Shown in pieces: positions 1-9,486 of a DNA stretch of 64,000 bases. The first letter of the stretch is position 1; the number at the start of each line of letters is the position of its first letter. Position numbers and translations under genes: made by a program. The DNA is from Aliivibrio sp. GTDB taxonomy: Bacteria > Pseudomonadota > Gammaproteobacteria > Enterobacterales > Vibrionaceae. The stretch covers positions 100,551-164,550 of the forward strand of contig JAESQY010000087.1 in assembly GCA_016764915.1 (NCBI GenBank), written 5' to 3'. The notes under the pieces are model-generated. The model was given only the letters and a program-made list of their open reading frames with translations. It was not told the origin of the DNA and did no database searches.

Positions 1-178
1 GACAATCAAACGGTATCCAAAATGCTTCGCCTGCAGAAATAATATGCTCATACTTACCGAGACGGATTAATACTGAACCAGTGTCAATAATTAACAATGT
101 GTTACAAATGTTTTTCTTTCTTGGCGTAGTGGTAAGGTATTGATGTGAATCACATGAATACTGAATCGCATGCTTCAT
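1..178 (-). CDS. AraC-family regulator, N-terminal part (runs off window)
   Basis: An open frame starts with ATG at 178 on the minus strand and stays open to the window edge (59 codons). The peptide starts MKHAIQYSCDSHQ and contains IDTGSVLIRLGKYEHII followed by AGEAFWIPFDC. This looks like the N-terminal cupin-type sensing half of an AraC/XylS transcription regulator, where a glycine-rich turn and a FWIPF-like strand are common. The DNA-binding half would lie outside the window, so the family call rests on pattern recognition alone. It is divergent from the acyltransferase at 391. No strong Shine-Dalgarno sequence is seen. Confidence 0.55.
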   Translation of the reverse strand, partial: MKHAIQYSCDSHQYLTTTPRKKNICNTLLIIDTGSVLIRLGKYEHIISAGEAFWIPFDC

Positions 179-390
179 TTGTTGGGCTCAATTTAAAATA
201 ACGGGATATGATCGCTGTTTCTGTAAACAAAATCAATTGTTTGATACTGTTCTTTACCTTAGTACGTATACTAATTTTTTATTTTGCAGTACTATTCTAC
301 CCCAATTCCCTGAGTAAAACGCATTCTAATGATAGTACTATCATTGCTTATTGTCGGCTCAGATCACTTGAAATTTTGATTAATCTATAA

Positions 391-1494
391 ATGACTATTA
401 CTAACGACCCTTATCAAGACATTCGTCCTTACAATGATGACGAAGTACCAGCAGCGATCGAGCGTCTACTTTCTGATGACGAGTGTATTCAAGCGATCAT
501 TCACTACCGATGCCCTAAAATCCCAAATCTACTATTAAAGATATTATCGCCACTTCTTCGACTCAAATTAAAAAGAAGCTTATCAAAAATTCTTACTGTC
601 AAAGATGTGCAGTTAAATGTCTATAAGTATCTCTCTTCGATTCTTGATAAAACAACTGAGTCAGTAACATTTTCTGGTCTAGACAAGCTCGATTCAAACA
701 GTGCTTACCTTTTTGTTTCAAATCATCGTGATATTGCTATGGATCCAGCGATTGTCAACTGGGTGCTGAAAGAGAACCATCACAATACATTGAGAATTGC
801 CATTGGTGATAATCTTCTCACTAAGCCTGGTGTTTCAGAATTGATGCGATTGAATAAAAGCTTCATTGTAAAACGTTCAACAAAGGCACCTAGAGAGATG
901 ATGAAAGTGTTAAGTCAACTCTCATCGTACATATCTCATTCAATTGAAACGAAAAACTCAATCTGGATTGCACAAAAAGAAGGAAGAGCTAAGGATGGCA
1001 ACGATCAAACTGATCCTGCAATTTTGAAAATGTTTCATGTAGAAGGACGTAAGCGTAAAATATCATTTTCTGAATTTATGACATCGTTAAATATTGTGCC
1101 AGTATCTATCTCATATGAGAATGATCCGTGTGATTTGGCCAAAGCACGAGAACTGCATCAAATAGCAACAACGGGAGATTATCAAAAGAGTGAATTTGAA
1201 GATATTGACAGCATTATATTAGGGATTACCGGTGACAAAGGTAGAGTGCATGTTAATTTTGGTGATGTTATCACTCAAACTTATGATACCCCTGCAGAAC
1301 TGGCATCTGAAATAGATCGACAAATTATCTCTAACTATAAACTATTCCCTATTAATCATTTAGCTGCTAATGACGGTAGCCAGGAAATCACTGCTGATGT
1401 TAGGAAAAAATTCAATGAGAAACTAACTTGCCTTACCGTTGGTGAGCAAGCAATGTTAAAGCAGATGTATGCGAACCCCGTAATCAATCAGTAG
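391..1494 (+). CDS. 1-acylglycerol-3-phosphate-type acyltransferase (PlsC-like)
   Basis: A 367-residue protein of the glycerolipid acyltransferase superfamily, expected to transfer a fatty acyl chain to a lysophospholipid or related acceptor at the inner membrane. Residues 110-118 (SNHRDIAMD) carry the catalytic His112 and an Asp. The Asp is five residues after the His, one more than the usual HX4D. KEGR at 196-199 is the phosphate-binding EGxR-type block. It is longer than PlsC (about 245 residues), with an extra N-terminal stretch of about 90 residues and a C-terminal extension. There is no clear Shine-Dalgarno before the ATG. The substrate cannot be read from sequence. Confidence 0.75.
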   Translation: MTITNDPYQDIRPYNDDEVPAAIERLLSDDECIQAIIHYRCPKIPNLLLKILSPLLRLKLKRSLSKILTVKDVQLNVYKYLSSILDKTTESVTFSGLDKLDSNSAYLFVSNHRDIAMDPAIVNWVLKENHHNTLRIAIGDNLLTKPGVSELMRLNKSFIVKRSTKAPREMMKVLSQLSSYISHSIETKNSIWIAQKEGRAKDGNDQTDPAILKMFHVEGRKRKISFSEFMTSLNIVPVSISYENDPCDLAKARELHQIATTGDYQKSEFEDIDSIILGITGDKGRVHVNFGDVITQTYDTPAELASEIDRQIISNYKLFPINHLAANDGSQEITADVRKKFNEKLTCLTVGEQAMLKQMYANPVINQ

Positions 1495-1507
1495 CAAGTA
1501 TAAGGCA

Positions 1508-1528
1508 CCAAGCATAATTGCTTGGTAA
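1508..1528. terminator. Hairpin between convergent genes
   Basis: ACCAAGCA and TGCTTGGT pair over a 4-base loop between the convergent acyltransferase and repeat-protein genes. The T-run is poor on both strands, so termination is only probable. Confidence 0.4.
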
Positions 1529-1529
1529 C

Positions 1530-2150
1530 TTACTTGAATATGTAACCTCCCAGTTTTAAATCTTCAGGTATAACCGAAAGGTTTACGCCACCTAAAAATA
1601 TATTTCCGTTGACTTGTAAATTTTCAGGTAACGTCTTAATTACGGTCATACCAAGATATAAGTTACCTTCGACATAAAGATTGTCTGGCAGCTCTTTTAT
1701 TGCTGTTCTGATGAGACTAAGGTCTCCGTAGACCCTTAAACCATTAGGCAGTTTTTTTAAAGACGAGCCTGCAAAATTGATGAACCCTCCAACTTTAACT
1801 CGTCTTGAGTAACTCTCTATTGGTGTGTTAGCTGCGTTCAGGTAGCCACCAATCTTTGTGCCTGCAGGTATTTTAGTTATCAGTGTATTTGCAAGGCTAA
1901 GATTTCGGTCTACGACCAAGCCTTTCGGTAATGATTTAATTGCGCTGTTTGATATGTCTAGGTTCCCTTTGACCACTAATCCATTTGGAAGTGTTTCATA
2001 GTCGCTATTTCGTAGCGAAATATTGCCATAAGTATCGATGTGGTTTATTAATTTATGGACGTTTAATTGGGTGTTCGCAGCAAACGTAAATGGCATGTGT
2101 AGTGATAATGCTAAAGTGAGAAATAGCCATAATGTTATTTTATTGGGCAC
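1530..2150 (-). CDS. Secreted leucine-rich repeat-like protein
   Basis: A 206-residue protein with an N-terminal signal peptide (hydrophobic core LWLFLTLALSLHMPF, likely cleavage after FAA near residue 25). The mature part is almost entirely a repeat of about 20-21 residues of the form LPxGLxVxGNLxLxxTxI, with seven or so copies from residue 50 to the end. Alternating Leu/Ile/Val and a conserved Gly-Asn turn suggest a solenoid of the leucine-rich-repeat or pentapeptide-like type. No catalytic residues are evident. It is convergent with the acyltransferase. Export to the periplasm or surface is inferred; function unknown. Confidence 0.65.
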   Translation of the reverse strand: MPNKITLWLFLTLALSLHMPFTFAANTQLNVHKLINHIDTYGNISLRNSDYETLPNGLVVKGNLDISNSAIKSLPKGLVVDRNLSLANTLITKIPAGTKIGGYLNAANTPIESYSRRVKVGGFINFAGSSLKKLPNGLRVYGDLSLIRTAIKELPDNLYVEGNLYLGMTVIKTLPENLQVNGNIFLGGVNLSVIPEDLKLGGYIFK

Positions 2151-2492
2151 AATATCGATTCCTGTTAACGCTTTAATTACATACTATCGGCAGAAGTGGT
2201 TATAAGTTGATAGTTATTTTTCATCAAGGCTTATATAGAAAAAGTCTAGGACAAACATAATGTTAAAACTATGACAATGATCACTATGGTGTATTGCTAA
2301 AGAGAACTGTCTATCTAATAATAGAAACAAGTCAGCAACTTGTTTAGAAAACAGACGAAATTTTGGATGCGTTAACGGAGTTCATCGAGATGACATCGTT
2401 GTAACCTGAATATCGGGAAATGTTTTTTGCTATATAAGTAATACGACACTGGCTACCCGAACTAAATTAATTGTTATTTTTCAGGAGACGTT
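2151..2492 (+). other. Long non-coding region, probable cold-shock mRNA leader
   Basis: This 342-base stretch lies between the divergent repeat-protein gene and the cold-shock gene and holds no convincing reading frame. A perfect 8-bp hairpin (AAACAAGT, loop CAGCA, ACTTGTTT) lies at 2325-2345. Cold-shock genes of the CspA family commonly have long structured 5' leaders, which fits. No promoter could be fixed with confidence. Confidence 0.4.
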
Positions 2493-2699
2493 ATGTCTAA
2501 CGCAACTGGTACCGTAAAGTGGTTTAACGAAGAAAAAGGTTTTGGATTCATTACGCAAGAAGGTGGTGCAGATGTCTTTGTACACTTCAGCTCAATTCAA
2601 ACTGAAGGCTTCAAAACACTTAAAGAAGGTCAAGCTGTAACATTTACAGTGGAACAAGGCCCGAAAGGTCCACAAGCTTCGAATGTTAACGTAGCTTAA
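2493..2699 (+). CDS. Cold-shock protein, CspA family
   Basis: A 68-residue single cold-shock domain protein, the usual family length. It binds single-stranded RNA or DNA and acts as an RNA chaperone in the cytoplasm. The RNP1 motif KGFGFI is at residues 15-20 and RNP2 VFVHF at 28-32; W10 and the F17/F19/F29/H31/F32 aromatic patch are present. A CAGGAG Shine-Dalgarno sits 6 bases before the ATG. A long leader precedes it and an intrinsic terminator follows. The particular paralogue cannot be assigned. Confidence 0.95.
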   Translation: MSNATGTVKWFNEEKGFGFITQEGGADVFVHFSSIQTEGFKTLKEGQAVTFTVEQGPKGPQASNVNVA

Positions 2700-2721
2700 T
2701 TTACTATTTGAGTAAATTTTG

Positions 2722-2750
2722 AAAGGGTTCCTTATCGGGAACCCTTTTGT
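2722..2750 (+). terminator. Intrinsic terminator of cold-shock gene
   Basis: AAAGGGTTCC pairs with GGAACCCTTT, followed by TTGTTTGTTTTT. It may also serve the convergent YfcZ/YiiS gene. Confidence 0.85.
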
Positions 2751-2756
2751 TTGTTT

Positions 2757-3050
2757 TTATTTTCTTAATGTGCGGCTTTTGAGTTCGAAAATGAGTTTTT
2801 CAGCGCTGCATTCAAATTGTAAACGTGCATGCAGTTCGCTTTCATCACTTGAAACAATGGTGGGAATTACATTATCATTTACGGTTTTTGCAAGTACTAA
2901 GTACTGTTGCCACTCAGTCTCTAATTGATGTTTATTTTGACCAAAAATACTTACCTCAGCAATATCGTCACCTTCTTTGATCATATAGCCAACTTCGGCA
3001 CTGCAACCACAAGCATCACAAGCTTGGCTTTCTTGATTTTCTGAACTCAT
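2757..3050 (-). CDS. YfcZ/YiiS family protein (DUF406)
   Basis: A 97-residue protein matching the YfcZ/YiiS (DUF406) family. The N-terminus has a cysteine cluster (CDACGCSAEVG) and the C-terminus has the family signature FECSAEKLIFELKSR, which parallels CEAEMLIFQLGLR of E. coli YfcZ. The function of the family is not known; the clustered cysteines suggest metal binding, which is inference. An AGGAGG Shine-Dalgarno lies before the ATG. The gene is convergent with the cold-shock gene and upstream of no obvious partner. Confidence 0.85.
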   Translation of the reverse strand: MSSENQESQACDACGCSAEVGYMIKEGDDIAEVSIFGQNKHQLETEWQQYLVLAKTVNDNVIPTIVSSDESELHARLQFECSAEKLIFELKSRTLRK

Positions 3051-3120
3051 AAAATAAACCTCCTAAAATAATCACGGTCATTTTACATTTTGAGTTGATA
3101 AAACACTACTAATATTGCAG

Positions 3121-4779
3121 TTAAAGCTCTGATTCCCACTGAACCTCAACACCTTTAGGCCACGCAGCACCAATCTCATGGTATTTTTTTTCTAAAATAT
3201 GGCGTTTAATTTTTAATGTAGGCGTTAAAATGCCATTTTCGATCGACCATGGGTCATCAATGACTAATGTACCTGCAATTTTAGCGTGTGATTCCAGTTC
3301 ACTATTTATCTGTTTAAGCACACGATGTAATTTACGTTCAAATCGCTTGTGATCAAAATTAGGGATTGCATGGGGAATTGCTAATAAAATCGGAGCTGGC
3401 ATTCCAGAACCGACAACACACATTAGTTCAATATTGCTTAAATCGAACAGCCTTTTCTCAATAGGGACTGGGCAAACAAATTTGCCTTTGGCGGTTTTAA
3501 AGTTGTCCTTTTTTCTGCCTAAAATTGTCAGGTATCCATCACTATCAACTTCGCCTATATCGCCAGTATGCAACCAACCATCGATGACCGTTTCGTGGAG
3601 TGCCTGCTCATTTTTATAATAACCTTGGAATAGCCCTTCCGTGCGAACTAAAATTTCTTCATCATTGGCGATTTTAATATCAATGCCCGGCCCTGATATT
3701 CCGACTGTACCGACCTTATCCGATTTATATGGGAAGTTAATGGTGCTATAGGCAAATGATTCTGTCATTCCCCACGCTTCACTGATGTTCATACCAACAC
3801 TCTCATACCATTTCAGTAGACCTGAGGATACTGGTGCAGAGCCACAACCAAGAACGCGGGTATTAGCTAAGCCTAAACCCTTAGCAAGCTTTCTTTTGAT
3901 CAATCCAGATACAAAAGGAATTTTCAATAATATATTGAGTTTTCTTTGAGGAAGCTTCTCTAGAATCTTCTGTTGGAATAGGGTCCATAATCTAGGAACA
4001 GAGATAAAAACAGTTGGCTGTTGCATTTTTACATCATCAATAAATGTATCTAATGATTCTGGAAACGCCACATTTAATCCCGCAGTCATTGATGTGCCAA
4101 GAATGTACACTCGTTCAGTAATGTGTGCGAGGGGAAGATAAGAAAACAGTTTGTCGTCAGGCATAATCTTTATCAGCGTGATGATTTGTTCTGAAGTCCA
4201 TGCAAATGAGCCGTAAGTGAGTAATGCCCCCTTGGGAAGACCTGATGTGCCGGAAGTGTAGACTATCGACATTATGCTGTCGTGAGAGCGTTCCAGAGTA
4301 CATGCAGCAGGCTCGCATTTAGTCATAATGTCATGCCAACAAAAATCGCATTCTAGATGTTTGTAAGGAAAAGAGAGGGTCGTTAGTGTTGAAACATTTT
4401 TTAATGACCGGCTAAGTGCATCAATCGAATCAAGTTTACCGATAAAAAGTACTTTTGATTCACTGTGGGTAAGGACATGTTCTATGGTCTCGGATCCAGC
4501 CGTAGGAAAAATTGGCACACTAATAAAATCACCCAACATCAGTGCTAAATCAGTAATAAACCACTCAGCACAATTTTTTGAAATGATCGCAACTTTGTCG
4601 CCAGGTTGAAGTCCAATCTCTTGCAGTTTTGAAACAATTTGTCGCGCCTGTTTGTAAACGACAGCAAAGGTATAATCTTCAAATTGACGATTGATGATTT
4701 GTCTCAGAAAGGTTTCATCAGGTTTTGTTTCTGCCCAATGTTGTACATGTTGATGGGGCAATGAAGTAACGTTACTCAT
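3121..4779 (-). CDS. AMP-dependent long-chain acyl-CoA synthetase
   Basis: A 552-residue member of the ANL adenylate-forming superfamily, expected to activate a fatty acid with ATP and CoA. The P-loop YTSGTSGLPKG is at 174-184, the AWGMTE block is near 335, and WLHTGDIGEVDSDGYL followed by GRKKDNFKTAKGKFV near 400-430 gives the hinge and CoA region. The overall pattern resembles the FAA1/FadD15 branch (long-chain fatty acyl-CoA synthetase) rather than FadD. It is divergent from a TetR regulator that may control it. AGGA precedes the ATG. Chain-length preference cannot be told. Confidence 0.88.
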   Translation of the reverse strand: MSNVTSLPHQHVQHWAETKPDETFLRQIINRQFEDYTFAVVYKQARQIVSKLQEIGLQPGDKVAIISKNCAEWFITDLALMLGDFISVPIFPTAGSETIEHVLTHSESKVLFIGKLDSIDALSRSLKNVSTLTTLSFPYKHLECDFCWHDIMTKCEPAACTLERSHDSIMSIVYTSGTSGLPKGALLTYGSFAWTSEQIITLIKIMPDDKLFSYLPLAHITERVYILGTSMTAGLNVAFPESLDTFIDDVKMQQPTVFISVPRLWTLFQQKILEKLPQRKLNILLKIPFVSGLIKRKLAKGLGLANTRVLGCGSAPVSSGLLKWYESVGMNISEAWGMTESFAYSTINFPYKSDKVGTVGISGPGIDIKIANDEEILVRTEGLFQGYYKNEQALHETVIDGWLHTGDIGEVDSDGYLTILGRKKDNFKTAKGKFVCPVPIEKRLFDLSNIELMCVVGSGMPAPILLAIPHAIPNFDHKRFERKLHRVLKQINSELESHAKIAGTLVIDDPWSIENGILTPTLKIKRHILEKKYHEIGAAWPKGVEVQWESEL

Positions 4780-5034
4780 ATTGTCCTTCCTGTATTGTAA
4801 TAATTGACAAATTTCACGAGGTCTAACCAGTTGTTAATGAGTTGTTAATATCCTATTTTAATTATTGCTAGTCAAGGTAATAAACACAAGAAATAGAATG
4901 AGAGTCATATGGTTAAACGTAAATTTAAATTAATACTTCACTCAGATCTTAGGATATGTAAGAATGATCACCAAAATTATGGACACCCACACTTCGTTTC
5001 TTGATAAGTGATAAGAATAGGATTACGTTTTTTT

Positions 5035-5496
5035 ATGCCTAAACGCAGTAAAGAAGACACTGAAATCACCATCCAATCGATTATGGATGCAGTAGCAGAT
5101 CAAATTATTAGACTCGGTTATGACAAAATGTCTTATACGACATTAAGTCAACAGACTGGCGTGTCACGTACTGGTATTAGCCATCATTTCCCGAAGAAAA
5201 CTGATTTTATAGCCGCTCTAGATGGCCGCATTTTTAAGATATTTGTTGATAGTTTGGAGTTACAAAATGACAAACAAGCATTTATCGATAGTTGGATTAA
5301 AGCTCTTGAAAATAAACAGTTTATAGCTATTTTAAAACTGCTGTTTCATCATATTGTTTCTGCTGACAGTGCCCATGAATTCTCTAGCAGAGGTATAGAT
5401 AGATTGTATTCTGTTTGTACTGAACGCTTTGGGTCAGAAAGTGCGAAAGATTTAGAGTGGTTACTTGGAATATCATTAGTGAAAATGATTAAATAA
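5035..5496 (+). CDS. TetR-family transcriptional regulator
   Basis: About 153 residues from the chosen ATG at 5035; a GTG at 5008 in the same frame would add nine residues, but the MPKRSKEDTEIT start is typical of this regulator family in vibrios as I recall it. The helix-turn-helix is clear at about residues 30-55 (SYTTLSQQTGVSRTGISHHFPKKTDF). The ligand-binding half is short and not diagnostic. It is divergent from the acyl-CoA synthetase gene, with a 255-base gap, so control of fatty-acid activation is a reasonable guess only. Confidence 0.85.
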   Translation: MPKRSKEDTEITIQSIMDAVADQIIRLGYDKMSYTTLSQQTGVSRTGISHHFPKKTDFIAALDGRIFKIFVDSLELQNDKQAFIDSWIKALENKQFIAILKLLFHHIVSADSAHEFSSRGIDRLYSVCTERFGSESAKDLEWLLGISLVKMIK

Positions 5497-5516
5497 AAGA
5501 TAACAGCTTTCAGAAT

Positions 5517-5547
5517 AAAAAGGCCTGTCATATGACGGGCCTTTTGT
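5517..5547 (+). terminator. Intrinsic terminator after tetR-type gene
   Basis: AAAGGCCTGTCA pairs with TGACGGGCCTTT (one G-U pair), followed by TGTTAA. Confidence 0.75.
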
Positions 5548-5644
5548 TAATAGAATAATCAATAAATGTCCATTTTTTTTACAAATCTCATCAAGAATAC
5601 GCAATCAGTGTCGTAAGGTGATGATTTTTTGAGCAATTACATGT

Positions 5645-5660
5645 TGGTCCACCTATTGCA
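5645..5660 (+). promoter_or_regulatory. Sigma-54 (-24/-12) promoter of PEP-CTERM gene
   Basis: TGGTCCACCTATTGCA has GG and GC exactly 12 bp apart and matches TGGCACG-N4-TTGCA at the key positions. The predicted start point is near 5671, about 52 bases before the ATG. The sigma-54 activator PrsR encoded in this locus is the expected regulator. Confidence 0.7.
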
Positions 5661-5723
5661 TAGACACTTGTGAGCATATTAGCAGTTTTATATGTGACTT
5701 TATAATTTTGCAAGGAGTCGCAC

Positions 5724-6530
5724 GTGAAGAAATCAATCAATAAATTATTACAAGTTGGATTAGCTACGGCCTTAGTATCATGCGTATCAGTCGCTAATGC
5801 GGGCAGTATAAAAATCCAAATGCAGTTAAATGGAGTGGATTTTGCTTACGATCCAAATCAATTTTATGATGAAATTGGTACTGAAACTGGTTCACCGCAG
5901 ACAAATGTAAACTATGCTACTTTTAGAGACATCAAAATGAATGATGGTGATTCAAATGGTGGCGCAGATGCTACGTTTGGCAATCTAATCTATGCCGATC
6001 CACTTGATAGTATTCTGGTTCGACAATCAGTTGATGGAGGGGCCACCTTTCAAAGCATTCAAACTTATGATGCTGCCCCAATCGCAATCGACTTTAGACT
6101 GGTGTTAGAGACGCCAATTACAGGTGCTGGTTCATATAGTGTTCTTTCTGAGTACAGTTTCTTTGATATATTAACTCAAGATGATGTCACAGACTGGGGA
6201 CTGGCCTTAGACGCTGAAGGATCGGCAGGTGTGTTAACCGTTAGTGATCTTGGTGTTGGTGAGCTGGTATTTACCGGGCTTGCTGGAAGTTTGTTTAATG
6301 ATGCCGGCAGTAATAACCTTCCTTTTGCCTATATAGATCCTAATGAAGAGATTCAATTCGGATTTACTTTTAACGTGTTTGGTCATCCGGATTGGTCACA
6401 GATGGTAACGGGAAGCGGTAACGGTAATGTGAATGCAACGATCCCAGAACCAACGGCACTTGCATTGTGGGGTGCAGGTTTAATGTTTGCGGGATTCGCT
6501 GGAAAGAGACGTCGTAAAAATAACATCTAA
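5724..6530 (+). CDS. PEP-CTERM sorting domain protein
   Basis: A 268-residue exported protein and likely substrate of the XrtA exosortase encoded in the locus. The signal peptide ends near VANAG (residue 27). The C-terminus has the full tripartite sorting signal: IPEPTAL, a hydrophobic helix (WGAGLMFAGFAG) and a basic tail KRRRKN. The middle is a secreted beta-rich sequence of no recognised family, rich in Asp, Gly and Asn. AAGGAG precedes the start. It has its own sigma-54 promoter and a terminator, so it is monocistronic, as is usual for PEP-CTERM genes under PrsK/PrsR-type control. Confidence 0.9.
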   Translation: MKKSINKLLQVGLATALVSCVSVANAGSIKIQMQLNGVDFAYDPNQFYDEIGTETGSPQTNVNYATFRDIKMNDGDSNGGADATFGNLIYADPLDSILVRQSVDGGATFQSIQTYDAAPIAIDFRLVLETPITGAGSYSVLSEYSFFDILTQDDVTDWGLALDAEGSAGVLTVSDLGVGELVFTGLAGSLFNDAGSNNLPFAYIDPNEEIQFGFTFNVFGHPDWSQMVTGSGNGNVNATIPEPTALALWGAGLMFAGFAGKRRRKNNI

Positions 6531-6547
6531 TTGAACTAGTTAGATAG

Positions 6548-6577
6548 AAAAATGCCGATCAATTGATCGGCATTTTT
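6548..6577. terminator. Bidirectional terminator
   Basis: AAAAATGCCGATC pairs with GATCGGCATTTTT as a perfect palindrome between convergent genes. Confidence 0.9.
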
Positions 6578-6583
6578 GTATAA

Positions 6584-9349
6584 TTAACGCTTCAGTAATT
6601 TATCTATCTTCTGCTTTACGGCGTGATCGTTTGACTCTATAGCTTCTAATATTACTTTGGCCTGTGGTTTTTTATCATTCATGATCAATGCTTCAGAGTA
6701 GTGCAAAGCTATATCAACAGACTCTTTTTTCACCTTATATGCTTTAGACAGTATTGCTTCAGCCTGTTGATACTTCGAGCTTTTCAAATAACATAACCCC
6801 AATGTATCTTGTACTTCATAGGAATTTTCTGCATAAGAATAGGCTTGTTCAGCGTACAAGCAACCTTGTTCAATATCTTTGGTCTGAATAAACAGCCATG
6901 CGACATTATTTAATGAGGGAACATTGTTAGGAAATTTTTCAATAACCATCAAAAAATGTTCAATGGCTTTTTGAGGCTCTGAATTTGAATAGAGCTCAGC
7001 CAGTTTAAACGCAATCGCAGCATTGGGGTCAGAAACCTCTGTCTTTGCAGATTCCAAGCTGTTGATGGCCATATTTGTGTCACCATTTTTTTGATAGGTG
7101 ACGGCTAATTTCAGTGCACTTTCAAAATTAGGATTCATTTTATATAAGGCATCATAAAATGGAATGGCCTGTTCGAACTTAAGCATGGAACTATAAATCG
7201 CAGCTTGTAAGCCTACAAATGGCATTGATTGCTGTTGTTTGCTGTCTAGCGATTGTATGAAATTTAATGCTTTTTCGAACTGTCCTAGTTTTGCTTTGAG
7301 TTTTGCTAAAGCAAGAGGGAAAAATATCTCATCCGGAAATTTTTCATGTGCTTCTGTAGCAAATTGCATAGCCTCAATGTTTTCGTCGTTTTTATCGCTA
7401 AATTGCACCAGTTTGATGTAAGGGGCTGGAGATTTTATATCTTGCTGTAACCATGATAAATATGAAGCCTTTGCGTTAGCGTAATCTTCTTGTGCGGTAT
7501 AGATATCAGCGAGCAGTGCCCATGTAGACGGTAAGCGGCGCACTGGTGTAATGTTTGTTAGTGCAGTTAAGGCTTGTGGATAATTTTTGTTAGAAAACTC
7601 GAATAGTGCTTTTTGATGGATCAGTGCGATATTTTCAGGTTCAGCATTGAGCTGTGTATTTATTAGATCGATACTTCTATCGTATGCTTCGATTTTATTA
7701 CTTAAGACAATGAATAGACGAGCTACAACCGGATTAAATGGAGATAGACTTTTTGCTTTAAAGGCATATTCATAAGCGGCCGCTAGGTCATCGTTTCTTG
7801 CTTTTAACTTTGACAGTTCAGATAAGGCAGGAATGTAGTCAGGGTTAATATCTAATGCCTTTAATAGCCACTTCTCCGCTTCACTGTCATGTTTCTTAAA
7901 CAACTCAACCGTCGCTTTAAGGTTCAATGCATTGATATTATTTGGTTTTAAGGTCAACCATTTGTCAATAGTTTGCTCAGCATCGTCAACCATTTTCTGT
8001 TTTAGATAGTGAAGTGCAAGGGTTACATTGGCCTGTTCAGAGTCAGGAGACTGTTCAAGGGCAGATTTTAAATCTTCAACCCCAGATTGGTCATTGTTAA
8101 AGAGTTTTATGATGCCGCTGGTGGTATTTGAACCCGTTGTTTTCATTTCACTTTCCGATAGGCGCTGAATTAGCTCCAATGCTTCTTCATTTCTCCCCAG
8201 CTTTGAAAGTTCAATGGATGAGTATGAGAGAAAATCCGTATCAATTTCATTTTCAAGAGGGACCGAATCGAGAATCATCAGAGCATCATCGATATAGCCC
8301 AGTTTAATTTTCGTCAATGCATACATTTTATGAATAAAGTGAGTCTTTGGCGCTAGCTCAGCGATGCTCTTTAAATGACGATTTGCTTGCTCGTATTTCT
8401 CTAATTTAAAGGCTGATACTCCAGCAATCACTTCAACAAATCTATTTTTTGAACCGTTTTGAATGGCCAACTCTGCATGCCGAAATGCGGAGTCAAAATC
8501 AGAAACAACATAACGGGTCTGTGCTTTAAAAGCATTCACTGTAGGGTGCTGAGGGGAAAGTGTCAGTAAAGTATCAATGATTTTTTCAGCTTCGGCATAG
8601 TTTTTGTCAGCGAGGTAGGCTTGGGTGATAAAAAATTGATATTGATGGGCACTCGGGGCGAGTTCAAATGCTTTTGAATATGCCTCACCAGCTTGTTTGA
8701 ATTCGCCTTTGTTAAAGTAGAGATTACCTAAAAATAGTCGGATATCTGGATTGCTAGGAGCGATCTTTACAAGCTCGTTTGCGGTTTCCATTGCAGAGCG
8801 GTAATCGTCCTTTTGAGCTTCTAATGCCGCTTGACCCAATTGAGAGTAAATAGCATCACGGCTCGCTTCAGACGCTAGTTCGATATTGTAGCGAGCATTA
8901 GCGACATCACCTTGTTGCAAATAAGCGAGTGCTGCAATACCTCGTAAGTCTGCGAAAGCATCGCTATTTGGAGTCACATTTGCAGCATCGACCAAGTCAT
9001 AGAGTTGAGTGAATTTACCGTCACTGTAGAGAGCACGAGCAAGTAGAGGGTAAACACTGGTATTATCGGTTTCAGTCAGTAGTGCTTTTTCGAACTGAAC
9101 CGTGGCATTAACAAATTGACCTTGTTCTAGGTATAAACGTCCAAGTAGTATACGGGCGTCAGCTAATTCAGGGGATTTTTGAATGGCATTCTTTAATTCA
9201 ATGATAGCGGAAGGGTGGTCATTTTGTTCTAAATATCCTTCAGCTTGTATGAAGTGCTCTTCGGCAGATTTGTTACATCCAGTTAATAGAAGTGAAAAGA
9301 ATCCAGCGATCACCATTTTGTATAATGGTCGATTAATTTTGATGTCCAT
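6584..9349 (-). CDS. prsT: PrsT: PEP-CTERM system TPR-repeat lipoprotein
   Basis: About 921 residues from ATG 9349; a TTG at 9361 is a possible longer start. The N-terminus is a lipoprotein signal with lipobox LLTGC. The rest is a long array of tetratricopeptide repeats of about 34 residues (patterns such as A.xLGRLYLEQGQFVNA and A.xFKLAELYSN) running to the C-terminus. Length and architecture fit PrsT, the TPR lipoprotein regularly found with XrtA loci, thought to act as an outer-membrane scaffold. It is convergent with the PEP-CTERM gene and divergent from the GNAT gene. Confidence 0.9.
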   Translation of the reverse strand: MDIKINRPLYKMVIAGFFSLLLTGCNKSAEEHFIQAEGYLEQNDHPSAIIELKNAIQKSPELADARILLGRLYLEQGQFVNATVQFEKALLTETDNTSVYPLLARALYSDGKFTQLYDLVDAANVTPNSDAFADLRGIAALAYLQQGDVANARYNIELASEASRDAIYSQLGQAALEAQKDDYRSAMETANELVKIAPSNPDIRLFLGNLYFNKGEFKQAGEAYSKAFELAPSAHQYQFFITQAYLADKNYAEAEKIIDTLLTLSPQHPTVNAFKAQTRYVVSDFDSAFRHAELAIQNGSKNRFVEVIAGVSAFKLEKYEQANRHLKSIAELAPKTHFIHKMYALTKIKLGYIDDALMILDSVPLENEIDTDFLSYSSIELSKLGRNEEALELIQRLSESEMKTTGSNTTSGIIKLFNNDQSGVEDLKSALEQSPDSEQANVTLALHYLKQKMVDDAEQTIDKWLTLKPNNINALNLKATVELFKKHDSEAEKWLLKALDINPDYIPALSELSKLKARNDDLAAAYEYAFKAKSLSPFNPVVARLFIVLSNKIEAYDRSIDLINTQLNAEPENIALIHQKALFEFSNKNYPQALTALTNITPVRRLPSTWALLADIYTAQEDYANAKASYLSWLQQDIKSPAPYIKLVQFSDKNDENIEAMQFATEAHEKFPDEIFFPLALAKLKAKLGQFEKALNFIQSLDSKQQQSMPFVGLQAAIYSSMLKFEQAIPFYDALYKMNPNFESALKLAVTYQKNGDTNMAINSLESAKTEVSDPNAAIAFKLAELYSNSEPQKAIEHFLMVIEKFPNNVPSLNNVAWLFIQTKDIEQGCLYAEQAYSYAENSYEVQDTLGLCYLKSSKYQQAEAILSKAYKVKKESVDIALHYSEALIMNDKKPQAKVILEAIESNDHAVKQKIDKLLKR

Positions 9350-9486
9350 ATCAGTATCCAACTAAGAAAATGTCTTGTACTTCAAGTTGTGCAATGTAGT
9401 ACACTTTTATCTATCAATTATACCTGCTGAAATTATTTCCGCTATGAATATAATTGCTTAATTTATATATTTGCAAAGGAATGTAG

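Noticed and set aside
208..390. A 60-codon frame directly before the acyltransferase
   Set aside because: It lacks a Shine-Dalgarno, its composition looks like translated AT-rich spacer, and it ends exactly where the acyltransferase begins by chance of a TAA before the ATG.
4909..5004. A 31-codon frame starting MVKRKFK between the acyl-CoA synthetase and TetR genes
   Set aside because: No ribosome site, no recognisable feature, and it sits in the divergent promoter region.
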